Shown in pieces: positions 1 to 8,386 of a DNA stretch of 64,000 nucleotides. Under the pieces are notes generated by a model. It made no database searches. It worked only from the letters and a program-made list of their open reading frames with translations, and was not told the origin of the DNA. The translations under genes and the position numbers were made by a program. The stretch is taken from assembly GCF_013266755.1 (NCBI RefSeq), contig NZ_JABRWJ010000006.1:310001-374000 (forward strand), written 5' to 3'. Origin of the DNA: Pseudaquabacterium terrae. GTDB lineage: Bacteria > Pseudomonadota > Gammaproteobacteria > Burkholderiales > Burkholderiaceae_C. The stretch's first letter is position 1. The number at the start of each line of letters is the position of its first letter.

Positions 1-1099
1 GGTGAAGGTGGCTGCCGTCGATGCGGTCCAGGCGCGTGCCCGAGCGCAGGACGGAGCCTTCGTAGTAGCGGCTGCCGTTGGCCAGCTGGATGTAGCGCGT
101 GCCGTTGCCGTCGTCGGTGACGCCGACGATGCGCGCGGGCAACTCCGCCTGCCAGGCCGCCCACTGCGCGGCCTGGGCCTGCGCAGGCGCGCGGCGTGTT
201 GCATCGCGCGCCTGCGCATCGTCGCGGTAGCGCACGCGGTCGGTGACCAGCACGGCGGGCTGCAGGTCCTCGGCCAGTTGGCGAACGCGCTTGCGCAGCG
301 CGGGATCGTCGCTGACGCCGGACAGCACGATGCGCCCCTGCCCCTGGTAACTCAAGGCGATGCCGGAACTGGCCACGTAGCGGCGCGCCTGCTCGATCAC
401 TTCGTCGACCGCGTGCACGCTGACGCCGACACGCCGGCCGAAGGGCTCGACCGCGCCTTGCAGCGCCAGGCGCCGCGAGCGCGTCTCCACATACCCGCGG
501 ACCATGAACTGCCCGGCGGGCAGCGTCAGCACCTCGACTTCATCGAAGCCGGCGATCGCCCTCTGGATGGCGGCAGCGTCGGGGCCTTGCGGCGTGGCGG
601 TGCGGTCCTGCAGGCCGGGCCAGGCCGCCAGTGCGGCCAGGCCCAGAGCCGCGCACGCCATCAGCAGCACCGCGGCGCGTCGACCGGTACCGGAGCGGCG
701 GCGCGCGGGTGGTACCGCTTCGACCAGATGACCGTCGTCGCACAGGATGCTCTCCGGGAATCCGGTGTCCGCGGCAGCGGCCGGCGCGTAGGAACGGTCC
801 AGCTGCAGGCGGAAGCTGCCGATCGTGATCTCGTCGCCGGCCACGAGGCTGCGGCGGCGCTGCGTGACCTCTTCGCCGTTCAGGCGCACCGGCGCGTCGC
901 CGATGCGCTGCAGGGCGACTGCAATGTCGCCGACCAGCACGACCAGGTGCTTCGCACGCGTGTCGCCCCCGGCGAGCAGCACGTCGCAATCGCTCGCCGA
1001 GCCGACGATGTTCTCGCCATGCTCGAGCGCGAGCGTGCGGCCCTTCGCTGCGCCGCTGAGGAAGCGCAGGCACCAGGTGCCGCTGGACGTCGCGGTCAT
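1..1099 (-). CDS. sctD: T3SS inner-membrane ring protein SctD (YscD family), C-terminus beyond window
   Basis: Partial gene: the ATG lies at 1099 behind a good ribosome site (AGGGAGGAC, about 6 bases upstream) and the frame stays open to base 1, about 366 residues. Residues about 8-95 look like the FHA-type cytoplasmic domain of YscD/SctD (GRTLALEHGENIVGSASDCD, then an R-L-N-G-E-E-V strand and G-D-E-I-T-I-G). A single membrane helix follows near residues 142-163, then periplasmic ring-building (BON-like) repeats. In this family the protein forms the outer of the two inner-membrane rings of the injectisome. It is on the same strand as sctV-sctS-sctC but separated from them by the toxin and lipoprotein genes. 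The family call rests on domain order and context. Confidence 0.8.
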   Translation of the reverse strand, partial: MTATSSGTWCLRFLSGAAKGRTLALEHGENIVGSASDCDVLLAGGDTRAKHLVVLVGDIAVALQRIGDAPVRLNGEEVTQRRRSLVAGDEITIGSFRLQLDRSYAPAAAADTGFPESILCDDGHLVEAVPPARRRSGTGRRAAVLLMACAALGLAALAAWPGLQDRTATPQGPDAAAIQRAIAGFDEVEVLTLPAGQFMVRGYVETRSRRLALQGAVEPFGRRVGVSVHAVDEVIEQARRYVASSGIALSYQGQGRIVLSGVSDDPALRKRVRQLAEDLQPAVLVTDRVRYRDDAQARDATRRAPAQAQAAQWAAWQAELPARIVGVTDDGNGTRYIQLANGSRYYEGSVLRSGTRLDRIDGSHLH

Positions 1100-1191
1100 C
1101 AAGTCCTCCCTGTGCATCTTTAAGTCTTGTTGTGCTGGAAATCAGGCGGGCCGTCGGCGCCTCGTCCACATCGAATGCCCGCGGCCAGTCC

Positions 1192-1635
1192 TCATTGCCC
1201 GCTGCGCACGAGCCGGGTCTCCGCAACGCCCTTGCGACCCTGCTCGTCGCCGACCAGGTGCAGCTTGGTGCGCGCGGACAGCAGGCCCATCTTCACTTCT
1301 TGCCAGATGTAGGTGAGCGTGCCGGGCTTGGCGACGAACTCGATGCTGTCGTCGTTCTCTGCATGCGATGTGACCCTGTGCGCGCCTGGCGCAAGCTCGG
1401 CGTAGACGTAGGTCATCGCGCCCGTGCGGGCGACCTCCTTGCCATCGACCGACACCTTCATCGTGATGGCGCCGCCCATGTGTTCATTGCGATAGACGTA
1501 GACGCCCGCCTTGTCCGACGCGACGGCGAAGGTCTTGCGGGCGGCGTCCTGCTGCTCGTCGGCCATCTGCAGCGTGCCGCAGCCGGACAGGGTGGTGGCG
1601 ATGGCCAGTGCGGCCAGGAGGGAACGTGTGGTCAC
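1192..1635 (-). CDS. DUF2846-type lipoprotein
   Basis: 147 residues. An N-terminal lipoprotein signal ends in the lipobox L-S-G-C (Cys about 19). The body matches the DUF2846 pattern: a V-Y-V-Y-R-N-E stretch, a V-S-V-D-G-K-E-V strand, and a late P-G-T-L-T-Y-I-W segment. These are small periplasm-facing beta-sandwich lipoproteins of unknown function. It lies on the minus strand between the decayed toxin region and sctD. It may be co-transcribed with the T3SS genes, but nothing in its sequence ties it to secretion; a T3SS pilotin role is possible by position only. Family call is fairly sure, function unknown. Confidence 0.75.
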   Translation of the reverse strand: MTTRSLLAALAIATTLSGCGTLQMADEQQDAARKTFAVASDKAGVYVYRNEHMGGAITMKVSVDGKEVARTGAMTYVYAELAPGAHRVTSHAENDDSIEFVAKPGTLTYIWQEVKMGLLSARTKLHLVGDEQGRKGVAETRLVRSGQ

Positions 1636-1792
1636 GAGAGGTTCCTGTTGATGTGGCTGGCATGCAGCCGATGTCCCGCGGACGGGTGATGGGGATTTGG
1701 ATCGAGGTCCGTTGCAGACGGTGGCTCATGCGTGGCTAGGGGGCCCTGGGTAGACAGCATGGCGTAGTTCGAAAATACGCTCCATATTCAAG

Positions 1793-2310
1793 TTAGGGAC
1801 GTTCGCTGTGGCCCTGTGTGTTGTCGTCGCTCCACGCCTTCTTGAAGGCGAAGCCGCTGTCGGCGCCCAAGCCGACCCATTGAAGCTGTTGAACAAAGAG
1901 CATTTTCGGATCGCTCAGGCGAATGCTCCATTTGGAAGCCGTCCGTTGCCTGAGCACTTCACCGAGATATCGCGCCGCACCGTCCAGCCATTGCGCTTCT
2001 TCTGCCGGCTTCGTAGCCCGTCCTCCTGAGGATCGAATGTTGTCAAGCAAAGGTTCGGAGATGGTCTGGGTGCTCGGGCCGATGATGATGTTGAAGGGCA
2101 CTTGTTCTCAATGGCATGGGTGTGAAACGCGCGCAACTGATCGCTGTTCGTCGGATCGATGTGGCTTTTCACATCGGTGACGCCGCCCTTTTCTCCCACA
2201 GGAAGATCCGCCACGAATCCCTCGATGGAGACCGGTTTGGAGCCGGCGCCCAGCAGCGTTCCCAGGCCCGCTCCAATTCAGTAGAGACGCGGCCTTGCGA
2301 ACTGATCCAT
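1793..2310 (-). pseudogene. Decayed toxin C-terminal domain (frameshift plus in-frame stop)
   Basis: Reading from an ATG at 2310, the frame hits a TGA at 2278-2280, resumes in the same frame (GAGLGTLLGAGSKPVSIEGF, then GGVTDVKSHIDPTNSDQLRA) and must shift by one base near 2100 to continue as PFNIIIGPSTQTISEPLLDN. The joined segment resembles the tip domain of polymorphic toxins with a restriction-endonuclease-like fold (a D-V-K motif followed by a hydrophobic strand and a P-L-L-D-x-I helix). After S-S-G-G the sequence changes character (AQWLDGAARYLGEVLRQ), which looks like the tail of a separate protein, perhaps an immunity gene, fused by deletion. It ends at 1793. The two breaks are seen directly; the toxin and immunity origins are inference. 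Confidence 0.55.
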
Positions 2311-2322
2311 GCGACCTTGATT

Positions 2323-2616
2323 TCAAGTCGTCTTGAGGGCTTCCAAGTCCCACACATGAACAAGGACTGCGCTGGAATTGCCGAGGACTTCGAATTGGTA
2401 CTCTCCGGATCTCAGTCTTCCGCTTTCCCCTGCGCTGAGTAAGAGTTCGAAAGAGGGGCTCGAGTACTTGCAGGAGCCTGCAATGACGTAGCAGGTTCCT
2501 TCCGACATGGCGCATGGGAGAAGCGTGCCAGCGGGATACTCTCCTCGTGATACGCGATAGCGCGGCGCCGGGAACTGCTCCCGGAGCATCTTCTCAGTGT
2601 CGTTGCTTTCTGTCAC
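2323..2616 (-). CDS. Small cupin-like protein, candidate immunity protein
   Basis: 97 residues. A GTG start at 2616 overlaps the stop of the large toxin gene (GTGA) and is served by a strong ribosome site (AAAGGAG, 5 bases away), so the two are translationally coupled. The sequence alternates short beta strands and turns (AGTLLP, CYVIAG, FELLLSAGESGRLRSGEY, FEVLG, LVHVWDL), a pattern of a small cupin-like beta barrel. There is no signal peptide, so it should be cytoplasmic. Position and coupling directly behind a polymorphic-toxin-like gene are the usual arrangement of an immunity gene, but no known immunity family is recognised and that role is inferred from context only. Confidence 0.6.
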   Translation of the reverse strand: MTESNDTEKMLREQFPAPRYRVSRGEYPAGTLLPCAMSEGTCYVIAGSCKYSSPSFELLLSAGESGRLRSGEYQFEVLGNSSAVLVHVWDLEALKTT

Positions 2617-5600
2617 GATGGCTCCTTTGGCGGGGTGGGGAAGGTGATTCCGAGTTCAGCAAACGCTCGCCTGGCGAGATCTTCGACCTCTTTGCTTACG
2701 GCAGGCGAAGAACCATTCAGATAGTGCCCGCTGTGAGGCAGAATGCCGATTCCGATGTACGAGCCCGACGTGCCGGCAATGTCTGCTTCACCTGCGGCGA
2801 TAACGACCCTACCGCCCGAGAGTACTGCATGAGAAATTTCGACGTTGCCTACGGTATGAGGGGCAACGACGAGCTGCCCTGACTCCAGGATTACAAACTT
2901 TATTCTCCCGTCATTCAAGACGCTGTCGAATGTCGGATCGGTCGCCGTGATCGGACGAACACCGACAGATGCGGCTCGATCCAGCTCGGCGGAAAGCTGT
3001 TCGGGCAACTGGTTTTCAAATTGGCGGGCATTGACAATCAAGTCCTTCCAAGTCGGCTCCGTCCGTGGTGTCGTGGTCGTCAGCATCGGCAGGAGGTCTG
3101 GCAGCTGATATCCCGGCGTCGACGTATCGCGGTTGTCTGCGACGTATCCAGGCGTGCCACCCGGCCCCGGCGACACGGGCACGTTGATCGCCGGATCGCG
3201 CAGCCGAGCGAGCTGCTCGTCAGTGAGGATGGCGAAGCCGCCGTTGTCGTTGCCGTAGAGGCGGACGTTGTCGACCACGGCGGTCCATTGGCCGTCCTCC
3301 AGGCGCTGCAGTTGGCCGTAGGGCTGCTCGACGCTGCGGAGGTACCGCAGCTCGTTGCCTGCGGGCAGGTATTCGACATAGCCGGCGGATTGCCACTCGC
3401 CGTCGCCGGCGAGTCGCTGAAGCATCGGGAAGGGCTGGTCGATGTTGCCGACGACGCGCTCGCTCGGGCCCGAGGCGGCGGTCCAGGTGTAGTCGGTCGG
3501 GCCGTTGGCCCCCGTGAAGATGACGAGGCCCGGCAAGCTCGACCTGCCGATCACGCGGAAGAGGTCCGCGGCGTTGACTTCGCGAGGGGCCTGGCCGACG
3601 AGTTGGTGCAGCGGCGCGGTGAGGCTCAGCTCCGAGAGCGAGGCGGCCAGGCTCGTGCCGCTGCTGCCGCCGAGTCGCTCGAGGAAGGACCCTGTGAAGA
3701 CGGTGTTGGCCGTGAGCTCGCCGCGCAGCGCGGGATCGACGGTTCCTAGCACGATCGTGCCGCCGCCCTTCAAGTGGACGAAACCATTGCCCTGGGCGTC
3801 GAACTCGATCTGGTTGTCGTGCTGATCTTTGTGCAGAAGCGCGCCAGTGACGACGATTCGCGTGGGGGCGGGGTCGCCGGAGTCGGAAGCGGTGCCGGTG
3901 GAGGTGGTGGCGTCGGAGGTTGCCGGCGACGAAGAGGAGGCGCCGCCTCGCTCCGCAGCGTCCTGGTCCGCATCTGCTACGCCGCCGCCAGGCTCGTCAT
4001 TCGCCTGTGCCGAGCCGTCCGTGTCCGCGGTCTCCGTTCTGCCCACTGCCGAGGTTGTCTCGGACAGGTCGACGATTGTGAGGTGCGTCGCTCCGCCGTT
4101 CGATTCCTCGACGTTGACGGGCGCGTCCATGCCGATGGCGTCGGCATCGTGGACCACCTCGGCGGCGATTGAACCATCGGGGTCCTGCGTGGAGGTGTTC
4201 TCGCCGATCGGGCTTGAACCGCCGAACAGACGCGCCAACTCCTCTGGCGTGAAATAGTCTTCGACTCTCGGCTGGAGGACATCGACATGGGCTTTGTCCC
4301 ACTCGGCGATGTACTCCAGCATGCCGTTCATGTCGATTGCCCAGGGATTGCCCACGCGCCATGTCGCCCGCCAATCGTCGAGAAACGACACCGTCTGCTG
4401 ATGGGACTCGCTCGCGAGCTGAAACCAATTCCATCGACTGGCGAGGTCATCAATTTCAGTCCTTGCAGCGTCAGCACTCGGTTGCCCGTTGCCCTGAATC
4501 GGGTCGCCTTGAGAGCCTGACGAACCTGTTTCGGCACCGGTCGTCGCTGCCGAGGTCCCGGACACTTCGTCCGGCGCGCCGGAATCGGTGCTGGAGAACA
4601 GCGCGCTGGCGCCGGTGCCGGCATTGGTGCTGCCTGCATCCGCGGTGCCGGCGCCGCCCCTGGTGGGCGGCTGGATCTCTGCCTTGAGCGTGTCGCCGAG
4701 GAAGTCCTGGGCGAAGCTGGCGAGCACGGGGTCATCGGGGTTGCCGAGTGCGGCGATGGCGGTGGTGACCGCGCGGCCGATGGTGCGGTAGGCGCTGACC
4801 TGCTCGGCGCTGAGGCCGCCGCCGCGGGCAGCCTCGGCAATCGCGGCGTTGATGCTGCGGCCGACATCGCCGGCCAAGCTGCTGGCGAAGGCCGGTCCGA
4901 AGGCATCCTTGAACTCGCCGCCGGTGAGCTCGGCGAGGATGCCCTGCAGCGTGGCCTTGCCCGAGGCGACTCCCAGGCGTGCGCCCCAGTCGGTGACGGC
5001 GCCGGTCTTGGCATCGATGCCTACGTTGCCCAGCTTCTCCGTGACCGCGCCCATGATCGCGCCGGTGACGGCGCCGCGCACCACATCCTCGAAGCTGACG
5101 GTGCCGTTCTGGAACAGCCCGCCGACGATCGCGCCGGTGGCGCCCATGATCGCGCCGCCGACGACACTGGTGGTGGCGACGCCAGCGCCGGCGCAGACCA
5201 CGCTGCCGATGCCCCAGGTGACGACGCCGATGACCACCGTGATGACGATCGTCTCGGCCCACGAGTCCTCGGGCACGAGGTTCTGATTGGCGGTGACGAA
5301 GCCCAGCGCGGGGTCGAACCACACGGCCTTCGGATCGAACATCTCCGGCGGCTCGTTCAGGTCGACGTGGACCAGCGAGTGGCTGCCGATGCGCGCACCT
5401 TCCCAGCGCAGCTCGCTACCCGCGTCCCCCACGTCGTGGCGCTTGAACTGGGCGCTGTCGATGTCGATGCCGCCCGAGGCAGTGGTGTAGATCTCGCCGG
5501 CGTCGCTGATGCCGCTGAGCGTGCGGGTGATCGTGGCGAAGGCGCCATCCGTGCCGTGCAGCGAAGCGAAGGCGCGTGCCGCCAGGTTGTCGCCCTTGGC

Positions 5601-6389
5601 GTAATCGGCGGTGAACAGCGACGGGTCGAAGCGCCACTTCGCGGCGATGCCGTCCTGCTCGCCCTGGCCCGCGGTGCCGGGGGTGAAGACCCAGCCGCTG
5701 CCGCCGGCGTCGTGGCCCTGCATCGCGGCGCGGTCCATGTCGCGCAGGTACTCGTTGAGCACGGCGCGGATGGCGGTGGAGGCCTGCAGCATGCGGCAGG
5801 TCAGGTCCTGGCCGTACTGCGCGACCAGGGCGTCGGTGGTCGCGTTGTGCGGCAGCGCTGTCGGCACATCGGGGCAGTACGTTTGCACGACCTCGCGCAG
5901 CAGCGGATCGCCGAGCAGCAGCTCGCACAAGGCGATCTGATCGGCCGATGCAGTGGGCGGCGCAGGGGCCGTGTCGGCGGTCGCCAGCGGGAACGGGCCG
6001 ACCATGGCATCGGGTGCGTTCGAGCCCAGCACGACGAGGCCGGCGAACGCCGGGATGACGCCCGGGTCGGCGGCGGCCGCGGTGCTGTTGGAGCCGGCGA
6101 GCAGCGCGGTGGCTCCGCCGTTGCCGCCGGTGGCGGACAGGTCCAGCAGGCCGGTCAGCGTGCCCGCCGTGTCCGCAGCCCAGGTCTGCGTGCCCGCGGT
6201 CTGCGCTGGCGGACTGCCTGCCGGCGCGGCGCCCGATGGCTCCTGGCGTGGCGGCGGTGGTGGCGGCGCAGCGGGGATCGAACGCTCGCAGGTTGGCATC
6301 GGCGCGAATGGACGGTGCGCACGCTCCAGCGCGATCACGTCTTCCATGTCCAGCACCTCGAAGCGGGCGTCTATCGGCCTGACGGTCAT
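2613..6389 (-). CDS. Polymorphic-toxin-like protein in the T3SS operon
   Basis: 1258 residues from the ATG at 6389, preferred over an ATG 27 bases upstream because AGGGAGGAACTCAC precedes it. No signal peptide. Order: a short charged N-terminus, a Pro/Ala-rich linker (residues about 35-130), a helical domain, a Gly/Ala hydrophobic stretch (VIGVVTWGIG to GATGAIVGG, about 375-425) of the kind seen before the toxic tip of hemagglutinin/CDI-type toxins, an acidic Ser/Gly/Thr-rich linker, a beta-rich region, and a compact C-terminal domain of about 140 residues with I-S-H-A-V and H-S-G-H-Y motifs. That tip resembles unclassified polymorphic-toxin tips, so I assign no enzyme activity. The gene follows sctC by 23 bases on the same strand, suggesting export by the T3SS; this is inference. 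Confidence 0.65.
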   Translation of the reverse strand: MTVRPIDARFEVLDMEDVIALERAHRPFAPMPTCERSIPAAPPPPPPRQEPSGAAPAGSPPAQTAGTQTWAADTAGTLTGLLDLSATGGNGGATALLAGSNSTAAAADPGVIPAFAGLVVLGSNAPDAMVGPFPLATADTAPAPPTASADQIALCELLLGDPLLREVVQTYCPDVPTALPHNATTDALVAQYGQDLTCRMLQASTAIRAVLNEYLRDMDRAAMQGHDAGGSGWVFTPGTAGQGEQDGIAAKWRFDPSLFTADYAKGDNLAARAFASLHGTDGAFATITRTLSGISDAGEIYTTASGGIDIDSAQFKRHDVGDAGSELRWEGARIGSHSLVHVDLNEPPEMFDPKAVWFDPALGFVTANQNLVPEDSWAETIVITVVIGVVTWGIGSVVCAGAGVATTSVVGGAIMGATGAIVGGLFQNGTVSFEDVVRGAVTGAIMGAVTEKLGNVGIDAKTGAVTDWGARLGVASGKATLQGILAELTGGEFKDAFGPAFASSLAGDVGRSINAAIAEAARGGGLSAEQVSAYRTIGRAVTTAIAALGNPDDPVLASFAQDFLGDTLKAEIQPPTRGGAGTADAGSTNAGTGASALFSSTDSGAPDEVSGTSAATTGAETGSSGSQGDPIQGNGQPSADAARTEIDDLASRWNWFQLASESHQQTVSFLDDWRATWRVGNPWAIDMNGMLEYIAEWDKAHVDVLQPRVEDYFTPEELARLFGGSSPIGENTSTQDPDGSIAAEVVHDADAIGMDAPVNVEESNGGATHLTIVDLSETTSAVGRTETADTDGSAQANDEPGGGVADADQDAAERGGASSSSPATSDATTSTGTASDSGDPAPTRIVVTGALLHKDQHDNQIEFDAQGNGFVHLKGGGTIVLGTVDPALRGELTANTVFTGSFLERLGGSSGTSLAASLSELSLTAPLHQLVGQAPREVNAADLFRVIGRSSLPGLVIFTGANGPTDYTWTAASGPSERVVGNIDQPFPMLQRLAGDGEWQSAGYVEYLPAGNELRYLRSVEQPYGQLQRLEDGQWTAVVDNVRLYGNDNGGFAILTDEQLARLRDPAINVPVSPGPGGTPGYVADNRDTSTPGYQLPDLLPMLTTTTPRTEPTWKDLIVNARQFENQLPEQLSAELDRAASVGVRPITATDPTFDSVLNDGRIKFVILESGQLVVAPHTVGNVEISHAVLSGGRVVIAAGEADIAGTSGSYIGIGILPHSGHYLNGSSPAVSKEVEDLARRAFAELGITFPTPPKEPS

Positions 6390-6412
6390 GTGAGTTCCTC
6401 CCTGAGCCTTGT

Positions 6413-8119
6413 TCAATTCGAGGGCTGTGCCGGCAGCCGCGCCGACGCAGCAGACCGCGCCGACACCAGCCTCGGCGTCAGCAGGTAGAAGCGCTCCATG
6501 CTCACCTGCTTCTTCTCTTCGAAGCGGAATGCGCGCCCGATGACCGGCAGGTCGGACAGCAGCGGCACGCCGGTGGTCGCGTTGCTTTTCTCTTCCGATG
6601 TGTAGCCCGCGATCAGCAGGCTCTGGCCTTCGTCGACCAGCGCTTGCGTCTGAATGGCGCGGCGGCGCACGACGGGAATCTGGTCGACTGCGGCGGCGCT
6701 CAGGTCGCCGTCGTCGATGTGGATCGACATCATCACGCCCGGTGTTCCGTCGTCGATCACCTTCGGCGTCACGCGCACCGCGGTACCGGCCGTCACGCTG
6801 AAGAGCCCGGCGTCCTGGAAGCCGTTGACGCGCACGTGGAACTCGGTCTGGTTCTCCAGCACCGCCTCGATGTTGTCGAGCGTCAGCACCTTCGGCCGGG
6901 CGACGAAGTTGGCATTGCCGCGCTGCGCCAGTGCGTGAACGCGGGCGAGCAGGTAGTTGCGCGCGTCGTGCCCGATCGCCACGTTCAGCAGCGCGCCGGG
7001 CAGCGACAGCGGTTGACCGCCCGCGCCGGTCGTGCCGCTGCCGGCGCCTGACTCAGCGTTCTGCCCGTCGAACGTCAGCGGCGTGCCATTGCCACGCCCG
7101 AGCTGCAGGTCCAGATGCTTGCCGTGCAGCCGCCAGTCGATGCCCAGGCTGTGCAGCGTGTCGGTCCCGATGTCCATGATCGTCACCTCGATCTCGACCA
7201 GGCGCGGCCGCAGGTCCATCGATTCGATCAGGCGTGCGTACTGCGGCATGCGGGCCGGCAGGTCGCGCACGATCACCGCATTGATGCGCGCATCGGCCTG
7301 GAACTGCGGCAGCTCTTCGCCGGGCGCGGCCGCAGGTTCCTCGCTGCCGGAGCCGATGCCGGTGGGCAACTCGATCTTCGGTGCATCGACCGTGTCACCG
7401 CTGCGCAGCTTCAGCCGGCGCTGGCCGCCGAGCCGGAACGGCATCACCGCCGCACGCGGCGACAGTGCGGTTGTGGCGGAGGCCTTCGCATACAGCCCGC
7501 GCAGCGCGCTGGCCACGCCCGGCACGGCCAGCTCCTTGCCGCCGCGCGGCAGCGTCAGGTCGGCCGCCCACGCGTACTTCAGCGGGAAGACGCGGATCTC
7601 CGGCACCTCGGAGGGCAGCATCGGCGCGTCGGCGAGCTTGATCGTCTGCTTGACGATCTCGAGGTAGCGCTTCGGGCCGGCGACATGAATCGCGCCGCGC
7701 CCCTCGCGGTCCACCACCGTCATCGGGAAGCGCGCATCGCCCACGCCCAGCCGATGCAGCGTGTCGGCGACGCGCGTAGCGTTGTTCACCGCCAGCACCT
7801 CGCTGCGGGCCTCCGACGCCGGTTCGACGAAGAGGAAGGCGCCGTCGAAGTACCAGGCCAGGCCGTTGGTCGTGCAGACGCTGTCCAGCGTCTGCAACGG
7901 CGCGCCGGCGAACTTGCCGCTGATGACGCCGCTGACCTTGGCGTCGATCACCGCGGTGGTGCCCTGCGATGCGGCGAGCTCGCGCAGGAAGTCCGGCAAG
8001 GGCTTGTCCGCCGCGACGATCTGGAACGACCGGCCAGGCCAGCGCAGTTCCACGGCCTGCGCCTGCGGCAGCAGGGCGGAGCCCAGCAGCAACGCAGCGA
8101 TCCAGGACCGAGCCTTCAT
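6413..8119 (-). CDS. sctC: T3SS outer-membrane secretin SctC
   Basis: 568 residues from the ATG at 8119, which overlaps the sctS stop (ATGA). Residues 1-22 form a Sec signal peptide (WIAALLLGSALLPQAQA). Next come N0/N1-type domains (SFQIVAADKPLPDFLRELAA; FPMTVVDREGRGAIHVAG) and then the secretin domain with VEIEVTIMDIGTDTLHSLGI, FVARPKVLTLDNIEAVLENQ and a late MMSIHIDDG strand. In the family this protein forms the outer-membrane ring through which the needle passes. It is shorter than many SctC proteins, and no C-terminal pilotin-binding extension is evident. T3SS rather than type II or pilus identity follows from the sctV-sctS context. Confidence 0.88.
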   Translation of the reverse strand: MKARSWIAALLLGSALLPQAQAVELRWPGRSFQIVAADKPLPDFLRELAASQGTTAVIDAKVSGVISGKFAGAPLQTLDSVCTTNGLAWYFDGAFLFVEPASEARSEVLAVNNATRVADTLHRLGVGDARFPMTVVDREGRGAIHVAGPKRYLEIVKQTIKLADAPMLPSEVPEIRVFPLKYAWAADLTLPRGGKELAVPGVASALRGLYAKASATTALSPRAAVMPFRLGGQRRLKLRSGDTVDAPKIELPTGIGSGSEEPAAAPGEELPQFQADARINAVIVRDLPARMPQYARLIESMDLRPRLVEIEVTIMDIGTDTLHSLGIDWRLHGKHLDLQLGRGNGTPLTFDGQNAESGAGSGTTGAGGQPLSLPGALLNVAIGHDARNYLLARVHALAQRGNANFVARPKVLTLDNIEAVLENQTEFHVRVNGFQDAGLFSVTAGTAVRVTPKVIDDGTPGVMMSIHIDDGDLSAAAVDQIPVVRRRAIQTQALVDEGQSLLIAGYTSEEKSNATTGVPLLSDLPVIGRAFRFEEKKQVSMERFYLLTPRLVSARSAASARLPAQPSN

Positions 8120-8382
8120 CCCAGGTACCCCAGCGTCTGCAGCGCGCGCTCGGCAAAGCGCAGCACGCCGGTGGCCAGCCAGGCGCCCGCGAGCACGATC
8201 GTGCCCAGTACGGCAATGATGCGCACCGACTGCCCGATGCTCTGATCCTGGATCTGCGTGACGGCCTGCAGCACGGCCACGCCGAGGGAGACGACAGCGG
8301 ACACGAGGACCACCGGCAAGGCGGCCCACAGCACCAGCAGCAGGGCCTCGCGGGTGATGTCGAGAACGTTGGCAGGGCTCAT
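8116..8382 (-). CDS. sctS: T3SS export apparatus protein SctS (YscS/FliQ family)
   Basis: 88 residues with two hydrophobic helices (LLLVLWAALPVVLVSAVVSL and IIAVLGTIVLAGAWLATGVL) joined by the conserved loop AVTQIQDQSI, the signature of YscS/FliQ. The product forms part of the SctRST export gate in the inner membrane. The start at 8382 lies 4 bases after the sctV stop. The gene is normally found in an sctR-S-T-U block; here it sits alone between sctV and sctC, and no sctR, T or U is in the window. Confidence 0.9.
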   Translation of the reverse strand: MSPANVLDITREALLLVLWAALPVVLVSAVVSLGVAVLQAVTQIQDQSIGQSVRIIAVLGTIVLAGAWLATGVLRFAERALQTLGYLG

Positions 8383-8386
8383 CGTG

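Noticed and set aside
2-1123. Plus-strand open frame across the left edge
   Set aside because: It is codon-by-codon antisense to sctD, which has a ribosome site, an FHA-like domain and a membrane helix.
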